Assembly: GCA_963752345.1 (NCBI GenBank)
Contig: CAVVYA010000020.1
Coordinates: 289,000-352,999, forward strand
DNA from: CAVVYA01 sp963752345
GTDB taxonomy: Bacteria; Pseudomonadota; Alphaproteobacteria; SMXQ01
Length of the DNA: 64,000 nucleotides
Direction of reading: 5' to 3'
This document shows positions 9,339-18,700 of the stretch, piece by piece; positions within the stretch are counted from its first letter, which is position 1; every line of letters begins with the position of its first letter. The translations under genes and the position numbers were made by a program. Below the pieces are notes generated by a model that was given only the letters and a program-made list of their open reading frames with translations, was not told where the DNA came from and searched no databases.

Positions 9339-9659
9339 GCTAGGCCTATGGCGGACAGCCGTGCGCCGTAGGTCATCCATCTTTGGTCGGTCGTGGGCCG
9401 GTGACTGCCGTCCTACTGAAGGAACCGAAGGGCGGCTATTCCGTATCCAATCGTTAACCCCGAGCGGCGACCGGTTCCGCCAAGCCATTACGGTCATTGG
9501 GCGATCATCCAGCCGACGCTGGAGGACGTCGCCGCTGACAAAAAGCTGTGTCATGATTCGGCATGCGCCACGATTTCCGTAGCCCCGATTGACAGGGGAC
9601 GTCAACAGGCCGACCATGCCCGAAATATAAAAATTGGCGGGGCGACAGTGGAGGCCACC
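9339..9659. other. Intergenic stretch; possible promoter for the methyltransferase pair
   Basis: About 320 bases with no gene I can support. TTGACA at about 9589, then a weak -10 candidate (GACCAT) 17 bases on, could drive the gene at 9660. No repeat or RNA was recognised. Confidence 0.4.
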
Positions 9660-10295
9660 ATGACATACACATCCGAACAGACGGGATCGCAGCGGCGCGG
9701 CTCCCAAGGGCCGGGCAAGGACGACCACGACTGGCATTCCCAGGACTATGTCAGCTTCTGGATCACGAAGGATCGCGGCCGCGAGGAGAAGCGTCGGCCG
9801 CTGTTGCAGCGCATGGTCGCCGCGGCGCCGTTCGCCAAGGATGCAACGCTGCGCGTGCTCGACGTCGGCGGCGGTTATGGCGCGGTGAGCAATCACGTGC
9901 TCGCCACATTCCCACGCGCGGAAGTCACGGTTCAGGATTTTTCCCCGGTCATGCTCGAGGAAGCGCGCGAACATCTCGCGCCTCATGGCGATCGCGTTCG
10001 CTATGCCTTCGGCGATCTGCGCGACCGGCTGTGGACGCAAGCGTTCGACCAGCCGTTCGATCTGGCGGTCTCGGCGATCGCCATCCACAACCTGATGGAC
10101 ATGCCGACGATTGCCGCCTGCTACGGCGAGATTCGCGAGATCCTCAAGCCGGGCGGCTATTTCCTCGATTGCGACCACTTCGACCATGTCGAGGACATCG
10201 AGGCCCATATCAAGGCATTCAAGAAGGCGGGCTACGCCCAGGTCGAATGTCTGTGGTACGAGTCGCCGACGGGAATCATCCGCGCGCGGGCTTAA
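9660..10295 (+). CDS. Class I SAM-dependent methyltransferase (paralogue 1)
   Basis: A 211-residue Rossmann-fold methyltransferase. SAM-binding motif I is VLDVGGGYGAVS at about 78-89. Acidic-loop and post-motif segments include TVQDFSPVMLEEA, FDLAVSAIAIHNLMD and LKPGGYFLDCDHFDHV. The substrate is unknown. ATG at 9660 follows GGAGG by six bases; a GTG 12 bases upstream is less likely. It is closely related to the next gene, which has exactly the same length, so the pair looks like a tandem duplication. The conserved HDWHS / NDWHS near the N terminus is shared by both. No recognised pathway gene is adjacent. Confidence 0.85.
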   Translation: MTYTSEQTGSQRRGSQGPGKDDHDWHSQDYVSFWITKDRGREEKRRPLLQRMVAAAPFAKDATLRVLDVGGGYGAVSNHVLATFPRAEVTVQDFSPVMLEEAREHLAPHGDRVRYAFGDLRDRLWTQAFDQPFDLAVSAIAIHNLMDMPTIAACYGEIREILKPGGYFLDCDHFDHVEDIEAHIKAFKKAGYAQVECLWYESPTGIIRARA

Positions 10296-10363
10296 ACGGG
10301 CGCGCGCAACCGCTGGTGTCAGGCTAGCGGATCCGGATGGCTGCGTGCGTCAGCACAATTCTG

Positions 10364-10470
10364 AGTTCGTCTCCTCCCTTGATGGGGGATCGGGTGGGGT
10401 GCCCGCTTTTCCAACATGCCTCCACCAAACCTTCCCCACCGGGGAGGCAAAGGACCAGCGAAGGGGGGTC
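10364..10470. repeat. Dispersed GC-rich intergenic repeat with inverted ends
   Basis: CTCCCTTGATGGGG near 10374 and CCCCACCGGGGAGG near 10437 form imperfect inverted ends around a short spacer. This kind of sequence is familiar as a dispersed intergenic element in Rhizobiales. It lies between the two methyltransferase paralogues and supplies the AAGGGGGG ribosome site of the second. The boundaries are approximate. Confidence 0.5.
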
Positions 10471-10471
10471 A

Positions 10472-11107
10472 ATGACGCCGATATCCGGTGCGCCCGACGC
10501 CGCAACCGCGCTGACAAAGCCGCGCTGCAAGCATGAAAATGACTGGCATTCAGCCGACTCCGTGCGCGAGTGGCGGGCGCGCGACGCCCGCCGGGCGGAC
10601 GAGCGCGAGCGCTGGCTCGCCCGCCTGATCGCAGCGGTGCCCTTCGCGACTGACGATGTGCTGCGCGTGCTCGACGTGGGCGGCGGCTACGGCGCCGTGA
10701 GCGAGCGGGTGCTGGAGGCATTTCCGGGTTCGGAAGTCACGTTGCACGACTACTCGGACGTGATGTTCGGCCAGGCGCGCGAGACCTTGTCCGCCTTCGC
10801 AGGCCGCGTGCGCTATGCGCGCGCCGACTTGCGCGATGCGGCATGGATCGGGCAGGTGGGTGGCCGATTCGACCTCGTGGTCTCGGCGCTGTGCATCCAC
10901 AACACGTTGGACATGGCGGTCATAGCCCGCTGCTATCGCGACATCGCCACGCTGCTCAAGCCGGGCGGCTGCTTCCTCGACTACGATCATTTCGACCATA
11001 TCGGGACGATCGAGACTCATCGGGAGTTGTTCGCGCGCGGTGCCTACGCTCGGGTCGAGACTCTCTGCTACGAACCGCCGACCGCGATCATCCGCGCTTG
11101 GGCGTGA
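10472..11107 (+). CDS. Class I SAM-dependent methyltransferase (paralogue 2)
   Basis: 211 residues, the same length as the preceding paralogue and alignable along the whole chain: NDWHSADSV, VLRVLDVGGGYGAVSERVL (motif I), TLHDYSDVMFGQARE, VSALCIHNTLDMAVIARCY, LLKPGGCFLDYDHFDHIG and a shared end EPPTAIIRAWA. The ATG at 10472 follows AAGGGGGG. A longer reading from 10337 runs through the dispersed repeat and is rejected. The substrate is unknown. Two diverged copies kept side by side suggest related but distinct substrates. Confidence 0.85.
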   Translation: MTPISGAPDAATALTKPRCKHENDWHSADSVREWRARDARRADERERWLARLIAAVPFATDDVLRVLDVGGGYGAVSERVLEAFPGSEVTLHDYSDVMFGQARETLSAFAGRVRYARADLRDAAWIGQVGGRFDLVVSALCIHNTLDMAVIARCYRDIATLLKPGGCFLDYDHFDHIGTIETHRELFARGAYARVETLCYEPPTAIIRAWA

Positions 11108-11286
11108 GCGGCAGGCATTGCGGCAGCGTTTCAAACCGTCATGGCCGCGCGTCGTGCCTTGCAGGTGTTGGCGACCTGCGGCCATCGCCACGTTCTTTCC
11201 CAGCGTTCAAACTCGCGGATGCCGACCCAGTCGGCCATGACGAAACAAAAAGATTTCAGTGCACGGCAGCCATCCGCCGGTTCAAT

Positions 11287-11316
11287 AAAAAACCCCGCCG
11301 GTTGGCGGGGTTTTTT
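11287..11316. terminator. Bidirectional rho-independent terminator
   Basis: AAAAAACCCCGCC, a GGTT loop, then GGCGGGGTTTTTT: a perfect 13-bp inverted repeat that acts in either direction. It lies between the convergent methyltransferase gene and the end of the ATP synthase Fo operon, and so serves both. Confidence 0.93.
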
Positions 11317-11338
11317 CTGAGAGCTTGTCCGACTCGGC

Positions 11339-11875
11339 TCAGTGCAGCCGTTTCGGCAGTTCCTTGATGGCATCCTCGACCAGGGCCTTGGACTTGTCCG
11401 CATCGAGGTTCTTCTCGATCAACTCGCGGGTCGCCGCCAGCGCCACGTCGACGGCGGCATTGCGCACATCCTCAACGGCGCGCGCTTCAGCCTGAGCGAT
11501 CTTTTCCATGGCGAGCTGTTCGCGGCGCTTGAGCGCGGCTTCGAGCTGGGCGGCGGCGTCCTCGCGGATGCGCCGCGCCTCGGCCTCGGCATTGGCCAGG
11601 ATCTGTTCGGCTTCCTTGAGCGCATCGCGGCTCTTGCGCTGGTAGGAGGCGAGCAGGGCCTGAGCCTCGTCGCGCAGCTTGCCGGCTTCCTCGAGTTCCC
11701 GCGCAATCGCATTGGCGCGGCTGTCGAGCGCGGCGGCGATCTTGCCGCCGAGCGGCTTGGCCATCGCGGCGACGAAGACCACGAAGGCGATGGCGAGCCA
11801 GAATTCCGGCTGGGCCAGCAGGGACTGGGACTGCTCGTCGGTGCCGGAGGCGGCGAGAGCGGCGGAAATCAGCAT
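11339..11875 (-). CDS. atpF: ATP synthase Fo subunit b
   Basis: 178-residue peripheral-stalk subunit. One N-terminal membrane helix (PEFWLAIAFVVFVAAM, about 23-38) is followed by a long charged, coiled-coil helix rich in Ala, Glu and Arg. It links the Fo a-c motor to F1. Last gene of the Fo operon, 28 bases after the b' gene. The F1 genes are not in the window, as usual for alphaproteobacteria, where Fo and F1 operons are separate. Confidence 0.93.
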   Translation of the reverse strand: MLISAALAASGTDEQSQSLLAQPEFWLAIAFVVFVAAMAKPLGGKIAAALDSRANAIARELEEAGKLRDEAQALLASYQRKSRDALKEAEQILANAEAEARRIREDAAAQLEAALKRREQLAMEKIAQAEARAVEDVRNAAVDVALAATRELIEKNLDADKSKALVEDAIKELPKRLH

Positions 11876-11903
11876 GACCGGATGTTCTCCAAGAGCCTTG
11901 GGC

Positions 11904-12395
11904 TCAATGAGCCTTGGCGATGACGGACTTCACCGCGGCTTCGGCCGCACCAGCGTCGACGTCGCGCCCGAGCAGCTTGCGCACGGCTTCGCGCGCCACC
12001 TCTGCGGCGATGGTATGGGTGCTTTCCAGCGCCTTGGCGCGGGCGGCGGCGATCTTCTGCTCGACCTCGCGGCCCTGCTCGGCGAGGGTGGCGGCCAGGG
12101 CGTGCTGCCGTTCGGCCGCTTCCTTGGCGGCGCGGTCAGCCGCCTGGCTGGTGAGCATGCTGGCTTTGGCGCGCGATTCGGCGATGGCCGTCTCGTAAGC
12201 CTCGCGGGCGGATTGGGCTTCCCGCTTCAGGGTCTCGGCCTTCTCCAGATTGCCCTCGATGCGCTTCGTGCGCTCGTCGAGCACGTCCGCCACGCGCGGC
12301 AGGGCGACCTTCGCCATGAGGACGTAGAGAAGTACGAAGCTGATGGCCAGCCAGATGAGCTGGGGCGCGAAAGTGGCTATGTCTAACTGCGGCAC
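11904..12395 (-). CDS. atpG: ATP synthase Fo subunit b'
   Basis: 163 residues. One N-terminal membrane span (FAPQLIWLAISFVLLYVLM) precedes a long amphipathic coiled-coil domain (RVADVLDERTKRIEGNLEKA). This is the second, diverged b subunit (b', also called AtpF' or AtpX) typical of photosynthetic bacteria and alphaproteobacteria; b and b' pair as a heterodimer in the stator. The gene order c-b'-b supports the assignment. Confidence 0.92.
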   Translation of the reverse strand: MPQLDIATFAPQLIWLAISFVLLYVLMAKVALPRVADVLDERTKRIEGNLEKAETLKREAQSAREAYETAIAESRAKASMLTSQAADRAAKEAAERQHALAATLAEQGREVEQKIAAARAKALESTHTIAAEVAREAVRKLLGRDVDAGAAEAAVKSVIAKAH

Positions 12396-12469
12396 AGTTC
12401 GATCCTCGGAGTGTCTCGGGCGTGAGACGGAAAACCGGGCCCGGAAGGTTCCAGGCCCGGTTGACGCGT

Positions 12470-12694
12470 TTAGCCGAACAGGACGAGGAAGGCGATCAGC
12501 AAGGCGTAGAGCGCGACGGCCTCGACCAGCGCGAAGCCCAGGAAGGTATAGGGCAGCACGATCGGACGGGCGGCCGGGTTGCGACCCACCGCCGAGATAA
12601 ACGAAGCGAACACGTTGCCGATACCGATGCCGACGCCGGACAAGCCGATGACCGCGAGACCGGCACCGATGAGCTTAGCGGCTGCAACTTCCAT
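12470..12694 (-). CDS. atpE: ATP synthase Fo subunit c
   Basis: 74-residue proteolipid that forms the rotor ring. Two hydrophobic helices flank the polar loop RNPAARP (about 38-44). The ion-carrying carboxylate is Glu58 in FALVEAVALY. The Gly-rich first helix (GLSGVGIGIGNVFA) is standard. Proton rather than sodium use is inferred; the usual Na+-binding pattern was not seen. Spaced 63 bases from atpB and 74 bases from the b' gene. Confidence 0.96.
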   Translation of the reverse strand: MEVAAAKLIGAGLAVIGLSGVGIGIGNVFASFISAVGRNPAARPIVLPYTFLGFALVEAVALYALLIAFLVLFG

Positions 12695-12757
12695 GATTCT
12701 GTTCCTTAAGTCTGCTGTTGTAGGTCGGTTGGAAAACCCTTCTCCCGTCTGCGCGGC

Positions 12758-13480
12758 TCAATGCAGATGCAGCGCGTCGTGGAGATAGAGACTGGTGAGA
12801 ATGGCGAAGACATAGGCCTGCAGGAGGGCGACCAGCAGCTCTAGGCCGTAAAGCGCGACGATCACCACCATGGGCGCGACGCCGAACACGCCGAGCAGCA
12901 CGACGAAGCCCGCGAACACCTTGAGCATGGTGTGGCCGGCGGTCATGTTGGCGAACAGGCGCAGCGCGAGGGTGACCGGACGCGCGAGGTAGGAGATCAC
13001 CTCGATCGGCACCAGCAGGGGCATCATAACAACGGGCGTGCCATGCGGCACGAAATAGCTGAAAAACTTCAGGCCATGCTTGAGCAGGGCGATGATGGTG
13101 ACGCCGACAAACACCACGCCGGCCAGCGCGAAAGTGACGATGATATGGCTCGTCACCGTGAAGCTGTACGGCACCAGGCCGATCAGGTTGGCGAACAGGA
13201 TGAACATGAAGAGCGAGAAGATGAAGGGGAAATAAGCGCGCCCTTCATTGCCGACGTTTTCTCGCACCATCCCCGCGACGAACTGATACATCAGCTCGGT
13301 CATCGACTGCCAGCGGCCTGGCACCAGCTCGCGTTTGCGCATGCCGAGGGTCAGGAACAGCGTCACCGCGGCGACCGCCACGACCATGAACAGAGATGCG
13401 TTGGTGAAGGAGGCGTCGACGCCGCCGATCTGGATCGGCACCAGCGTCTTGACTTCAAATTGCTCCAGGGGTCCGGCCAC
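12758..13480 (-). CDS. atpB: ATP synthase Fo subunit a
   Basis: 240-residue membrane subunit forming the proton half-channels against the c-ring. The essential arginine is Arg174 in VTLALRLFANMTAGH. Other family segments are MTELMYQFVAGMVRE, FPFIFSLFMFILFANLIGL and the C-terminal QAYVFAILTSLYLHDA. Five to six membrane helices are apparent. It follows atpI by three bases. Confidence 0.96.
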   Translation of the reverse strand: MAGPLEQFEVKTLVPIQIGGVDASFTNASLFMVVAVAAVTLFLTLGMRKRELVPGRWQSMTELMYQFVAGMVRENVGNEGRAYFPFIFSLFMFILFANLIGLVPYSFTVTSHIIVTFALAGVVFVGVTIIALLKHGLKFFSYFVPHGTPVVMMPLLVPIEVISYLARPVTLALRLFANMTAGHTMLKVFAGFVVLLGVFGVAPMVVIVALYGLELLVALLQAYVFAILTSLYLHDALHLH

Positions 13481-13483
13481 TGC

Positions 13484-13918
13484 TCACTCTCGGTCGTTGC
13501 GCGCGGAAGCATCCGCGTTTTGTTGGCGCTTCGCCGTTTCGCCCTTTGGCGGCGACGGGTCGCTCACCGCGCCGGGCCCGTAGGCGAGGCGGCCGGTGGC
13601 GCGATAGACCCCGAGGATGCCTGCTGCCGCGCCCATGAAGAAGAACACCACCATGAGCCACGGCTTGGTGCCCAACCAGAGGTCGAGCAGCCAACCAATC
13701 CCCACGCCGACGGCAACCGCCGAGACCATCTCGATGCCGATGCGCAACATCGCGCCGGCACCGCCCATCCCCGATAGAAGGCCCGCACCCTTCCCGTCCT
13801 GGCCCGCGCTGTAGATCTCGTCGCCACGAGCCTTGCGCAGGCGGGCATCGAGATCCTCTAGCGTCGGACCTTGCTGGGTCGAGTCGTCCGGAGAAGGCGG
13901 AGATTGACGCTCGGTCAT
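13484..13918 (-). CDS. atpI: ATP synthase protein I
   Basis: 144 residues; AtpI helps assemble or stabilise the c-ring and is the usual first gene of Fo operons. Two membrane segments (IGIEMVSAVAVGVGIGWLLD and PWLMVVFFFMGAAAGILGVY) with a short turn form the AtpI/YqfX core. The N-terminal 45 residues are polar and the C-terminal tail is charged. The promoter at 13970-13998 lies about 50 bases upstream. Confidence 0.9.
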   Translation of the reverse strand: MTERQSPPSPDDSTQQGPTLEDLDARLRKARGDEIYSAGQDGKGAGLLSGMGGAGAMLRIGIEMVSAVAVGVGIGWLLDLWLGTKPWLMVVFFFMGAAAGILGVYRATGRLAYGPGAVSDPSPPKGETAKRQQNADASARNDRE

Positions 13919-13969
13919 GGAGAAAATACGCCAGCGTCCTCGCTGCCCTACCGCAGCAAAGCGTGGCGC

Positions 13970-13998
13970 ACCATAAAAGCCGGACCTACCCCTGTCAA
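13970..13998 (-). promoter_or_regulatory. Sigma-70-type promoter of the Fo operon
   Basis: On the minus strand, TTGACA (13998-13993), a 17-base spacer, and TATGGT (13975-13970). The -35 is perfect, the spacing optimal and the -10 a 4/6 match. It sits about 50 bases before the atpI start with no gene between. It is the best promoter I see in the window. Confidence 0.8.
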
Positions 13999-14099
13999 TC
14001 CGGAAAAGGCCGCGATTTCCGCCGGTCAGCTATTTGAAAACGCAGTAAAAGCAGCGGTTTTCCCGAGGGTGCACGAACGGTCTGCCGTGGTCTTCGAAG

Positions 14100-15587
14100 C
14101 TAAACCGGCATCCGATCGACATGCTCGGGATCGAGGATGCTGTCGGTGACCGGCGTGGCCTCGCCGTTTTCCTCGGAAAACGGGATCGGGCGCAGCGAGC
14201 GGCCGTCGTCGCGGCGCAGCCGTTCGACCGCCTGGAGCCACGAGCCGCAGGCCGCGGCCATGGCCGCCAATCGACCAGGCTCGACCCCGAGATGCTCGGC
14301 CAGCACCTTGTTGCGCACCGTCACGATGCCGCGCCGCTTGCTGTCGTCGGCCGGACCCGTCGCCTCGATCGCCAAGTCGCATTCCTTATCGAAGCCCATG
14401 GAGCGGTTGTTGAAGTTGGACGAGCCGACGCGCAGGTAATGGTCGTCGATCACCAGGAACTTGCTGTGGATATAGACCGGCGTGCCGTCCGTGCCGTGGG
14501 GGGTATAGATGCGGAAGCGGTTCCAGCGGTCGGCGCGATGGAGCTGGTTGATGATCTGGGTACGCGCCTCGCCCATGACGAATTCCTCGACCCAGCCCGG
14601 GCATTTGTCTGGATTGACCACGAGGATCTCCGGCCCATCGGGCTTCTGCAGCATCTCGAGCACCGCTTCGTAAATGATGCGCGACGCGAAATGCTGGTTC
14701 TCGATGTAAACGAACTCGCGCGCCGAGGCGAGAGCGGCGAGATTGAGCGCCTCGATCTCGCGCACGCCGGGCCGTCCGTCCCATTCCGGTTCCGTGCGCG
14801 CGATGGCGACGTCGACCTCGGTGAAGTCCGGCTGAACCGTGGGCGGCCAGGGCGCCACCGACGGCGGCGCCGGTCGCACCGTCTTGCCGGTGGCATTTTT
14901 CCAGCGCTGGCGCGCCAGTTCGCCAAGCGCGCGCGCCACGTCGCCCTCGACCATCATGGCCATGTCATGGACCGGCGTGTAGGCCTCGCCGCCCGGCGTC
15001 AGCCGGCGCGGATCGGGGCTCTGATGGTCGGCGCAGTCCCACCGGGAGTCGGTCAGATCGATGCCGCCGCAGAAGGCGAGCGCGTCGTCGATGACGACGA
15101 TCTTCTGATGCTGGCTGCCGGTCGGCGGATGATCGCTGTCGAGCCGGAACTGCAGGCGGCGCGAGGTGATGCGGTTGAGCCAGAAGAACGGAATCGTGCG
15201 GCGGCGGAATTCGAACAGAAAGGGCGTGTTCCACTTCAGCACATTGATGCGCAGACCCTTGGTGCGCCGCACCAGGCGATTGAGATAGCGCGACAGGATC
15301 GGCGCGCCGGACACGCCGGGGCGCAGCCGGATACGGTGATTGAAGTCCCAGCCGATGATGAAGACGGAGTGGCGCGCACCTTCCAAGGCGATGTTCAGCG
15401 CCGAGAAGTATTCCGCGGCGTCGACCAGCACGGCGGCGCGGCCGGCCTTCTCGATGCGCCAGCAGGTCTTGCCCGGCTCGAAAAGAGAGCGCGGTTGAGG
15501 AGTGGCGCCGGGTGCCGGTTCAGCCGATCCGGCGGCGGAATGAGGATGGGAATTGTGCACGCAGGGCCCATTTGGAAACACCGTCAT
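14100..15587 (-). CDS. Phospholipase D-family protein with two HKD motifs
   Basis: 495 residues. The first HKD motif is SQHQKIVVIDDALAFCGG (about 172-190) and the second YIHSKFLVIDDHYLRVGSSN (about 388-407). Each gives the His, Lys and downstream Asp of a phosphodiesterase active site. The N-terminal 40 residues are Pro/Ala-rich and no clear secretion signal is visible. Size and spacing resemble bacterial PLDs acting on phospholipids rather than cardiolipin synthases, which carry N-terminal membrane helices. The substrate is inferred only. Monocistronic. Confidence 0.88.
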   Translation of the reverse strand: MTVFPNGPCVHNSHPHSAAGSAEPAPGATPQPRSLFEPGKTCWRIEKAGRAAVLVDAAEYFSALNIALEGARHSVFIIGWDFNHRIRLRPGVSGAPILSRYLNRLVRRTKGLRINVLKWNTPFLFEFRRRTIPFFWLNRITSRRLQFRLDSDHPPTGSQHQKIVVIDDALAFCGGIDLTDSRWDCADHQSPDPRRLTPGGEAYTPVHDMAMMVEGDVARALGELARQRWKNATGKTVRPAPPSVAPWPPTVQPDFTEVDVAIARTEPEWDGRPGVREIEALNLAALASAREFVYIENQHFASRIIYEAVLEMLQKPDGPEILVVNPDKCPGWVEEFVMGEARTQIINQLHRADRWNRFRIYTPHGTDGTPVYIHSKFLVIDDHYLRVGSSNFNNRSMGFDKECDLAIEATGPADDSKRRGIVTVRNKVLAEHLGVEPGRLAAMAAACGSWLQAVERLRRDDGRSLRPIPFSEENGEATPVTDSILDPEHVDRMPV

Positions 15588-15668
15588 AGCCTAAACGCCA
15601 GCCCCCCGGCCGGGTTCCGCAGGGGGCCGGGGTGGGCGCAGGCCTGGCTGACGCCCGCCCGCGCGGGC

Positions 15669-15696
15669 AAAAAGAAAGGGCCGCCGAAGCGGCCCC
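15669..15696 (-). terminator. Rho-independent terminator after smc
   Basis: Minus-strand reading: GGGCCGC, loop TTCG, GCGGCCC, then TTTCTTTTT. It lies about 50 bases beyond the smc stop and fits termination of smc transcription. Confidence 0.8.
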
Positions 15697-15745
15697 GAAG
15701 GGGTCATCCATGCCCGGAGGATGACGAAGCGATGACACGTCCGCG

Positions 15746-18700
15746 TCAGGCGATGGCGCGTAGATGGCCGACACCCTGGAGGTCGACGGACACCAGCTGG
15801 GAAACGCCGCGCTCCGGCATGGTGACGCCGAACAGCCGGTCCATGCGCGCCATCGTGATGCGATGGTGCGTCACCACCAGGAAGCGGGTCGAAGCGCGGT
15901 GGGCGATCTCCTCCACCAGGTTGCAGAACCGGGTAATATTGGAATCGTCCAGCGGTGCGTCCACTTCGTCCAGCACGCAAATCGGCGCCGGGTTGGTCAT
16001 GAACACGGCGAACAGCAGGGCCGTGGTGGTCAGCGCCTTTTCGCCGCCCGACAGCAGCGACAGGATCTGCAGCTTCTTGCCGGGCGGGCTCGCCATGATC
16101 TCAAGCCCGGCCTCGAGCGGGTCTTCCGCCTCTGTCAGCGCCAGGTGGGCGCGGCCGCCGCCGAACAGCCGGGTGAACAGCTCCTGGAAGTGGATGTTGA
16201 CGGCTTCGAAGGCGGCGAGGAAACGCTCGCGCCCTTCGCGGTTGAGCTCGTTGATGCCCTGGCGCAGGCGCGCGATGGCCTTGACCAGGTCCTCGCGCTC
16301 GGCCTGCATGGCGCCGATCTTTTCCTCGAGCTCCTGGGCCTCCACGTCGGCGCGCAGGTTGACCGGGCCCATGGTGTCGCGCTCGCGCACCAGCCGCTCG
16401 AACTTCTGCTCGACCGCCGCCTGCTCGGGCAGATCCTCTTCGGCGACGCCGGCGATGTCGAGCAGGTTCTCCGGCGCGCATTGCAGCTTTTCCGTGATGC
16501 GCTCGATCAGATCGGTGCGCAGCTGCTGGGTCTGGCCGACGATGCCTTCGCTGCGCACCCGTTCCTCGCGCGCCTCGCCGAGCTTGTGCTCGATGCCGCG
16601 CAGCGCGCGGTCGGCGGTGGCCTGCGCGGTTTCTCCGGCGGCCAGCGCATCGGCCGCCTGACGGCGCGTCCCCTGCGCCTCTTCGATGTGAGTCTCGAGC
16701 ACCATGCGCTCGTCATGGATCTGCTGCGGCCGCGCCGCGAGTTCGGCAATCTCGGCCTCGACCGCTTGCTTGCGGCCGGTCAGTTCGTCGAGCTGTTTGA
16801 CCGCATGATCGGCGCGCGCCTGCCAGCTCTGACGCTCGTGGGCGATGGTGGCGACCCGGTTGCGCCGGGTCTCGGCTTCACGCTCGAGCAAGTCGCGGGC
16901 GCGCTGCCGTTCGGCGAGGGTGGCGCGCAGCTCCGCGAGCTGGGCGCGCAGCTCGGCGACCCGTTCGCGGCCGGCCTGGTCGTCGGGCAGTGCGGCCTGG
17001 GCGGCGCGCGCGTCGTCCAGCGCGGCCGAGGCTTCCGCCAGATCGCTGGCGAGGCCGGTGAGGGTTTCTTCCAGAGCGGCGAGCTTGGAGGACGCCGCGG
17101 CGTCCGCCTGGCTCAGCTTGGCGTGGGTGTCGCGCGCGGTTTCCAGGGTGCGCTCGGTGGCGCGCGCCGCCTCGCGCAGCTGGCGCTCGCGCTCGGTCGC
17201 GGTTTCGACCGCCGCGCGCAGCGCGCGGTTCTTCTCGCGTACCTCGTTCAGCTTGCTTTCGGCGCCTTCGAACTCGCCGCGCAGCGCTTCCAGCCGGTTG
17301 CGCTGGGCGAGACGAACGGCGGCCGCGGTCGGCGTGCCGGCCGCGATGGTGAATCCGTCCCAGCGCCACAGGGCGCCCGATTTGCTGACCAGGCGCTGGC
17401 CCTGCTGCAGATCGCGGGCGAGGCGGGCGCCTTGCGCGTCGTCCTCGACCAGGCCGATCTGGGTCAGGCGGCGGGTCAGCGCGGCCGGCGCGCCGACCAC
17501 CTCCGACAGCGGCCGCGCGCCGTCCGGCAGCGCCAGGATCTGGTCGAGCGGCGGCAGGGTGCGCCAGTGGATCGGCGCGGCCTCGTCGGCCGGCGCGGTG
17601 AGATCGTCGCCCAGCGCGGTGCCGAGCGCGGTTTCGTAGCCGCGTTCGACGGTCAGCGAATCGATGAGCGACGGCCACAGGTCGCTGTCGCTGACGGCGA
17701 GCAGGTCGCGCAGCGCCTTTTCCTCGGCGCGCAGCCGTGCCGCCTCCGATTCCGCGGCCTGCAGCTCGTCGCGCATGGCGCGCACCGCGGCATCCGCCTC
17801 GGCGCGCTCGGTTTCGCCGCTGGCCAATGCGGCGCGCGCGGCATCGAGGGCGGCGCGCGCCGCGTCGAGCTCCGCGATGGCGGCGGCGAGCGCCGCCTGG
17901 TCGATGGCTTCCGCCGCGGCGGTTTCGCGCTCGCGGGTCGCCTCGGTCAGGCGCTGGGTGAGGCGGTCGTGGCGGCTCTCGGATTCGCCGAGACGGCGGG
18001 CGATTTCCTTGCGCCGCGCCTCGATGGCGGCGACCTCCTCGGTCGCCTGGGCGAGATGCATTTCCGCGTCGGCGGCGGCGACGCGCGCGGCGTCATAATT
18101 GGTCTGCGCCTCTTCGATCTGCGCGGTCTCGCTGGCGCGCGCTTCTTCGAGGGTCTCGAGCTCGGCGTCGAGCCGCGCGATCGCCTCGTCGGCGTCCTGC
18201 GCGCGCAGGCGCTCGCGCTCGGTGTCGCTGGAGATCTGGCGCAGGCGCTGCTCGGCGGCCTGGCGCGCCGCGTTGATGCGGGCTTCCTCGGCGGCGAGCT
18301 GGTCGCGCGCCACCAGCAGTCGCTGCAGCTTGGCGGCCGCCTCCGACTCGGCCTCGCGCAGCGCCGGCAGGCTGGCGGCGGCTTCCGCCTGGGCGGTCGC
18401 AGCGACGCCGGCCTCGCGGGTCAAATCGGCGACCAGGGTCTCGGCGGCGGCATGGCGCGCGGTGGCTTCGTCCAAGGCCTTCGCGGCGGCGGCCCAGCGC
18501 AGGTGCAGGAGCTGGGCTTCCGCCTTGCGGATATGGTCCGACAGGTTGCGATAGCGCGAAGCCTGGCGCGCCTGCTTCTTCAGGCTCTGATACTGCGCCT
18601 CCATGGCGGCGATCACGTCGTCGAGCCGGGTCAGGTTGGCTTCCGCGGCGCGCAGCCGTAGCTCGGCCTCGTGGCGCCGCGAATAAAGACCGGTGATGCC

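Noticed and set aside
14121..16661. Plus-strand frame of 846 codons
   Set aside because: Antisense of the phospholipase D gene and the smc 3' end, with low-complexity Arg/Ser composition.
15764..18661. Long plus-strand frame of 965 codons
   Set aside because: It is the antisense of smc in high-GC sequence; smc has full-length domain support.
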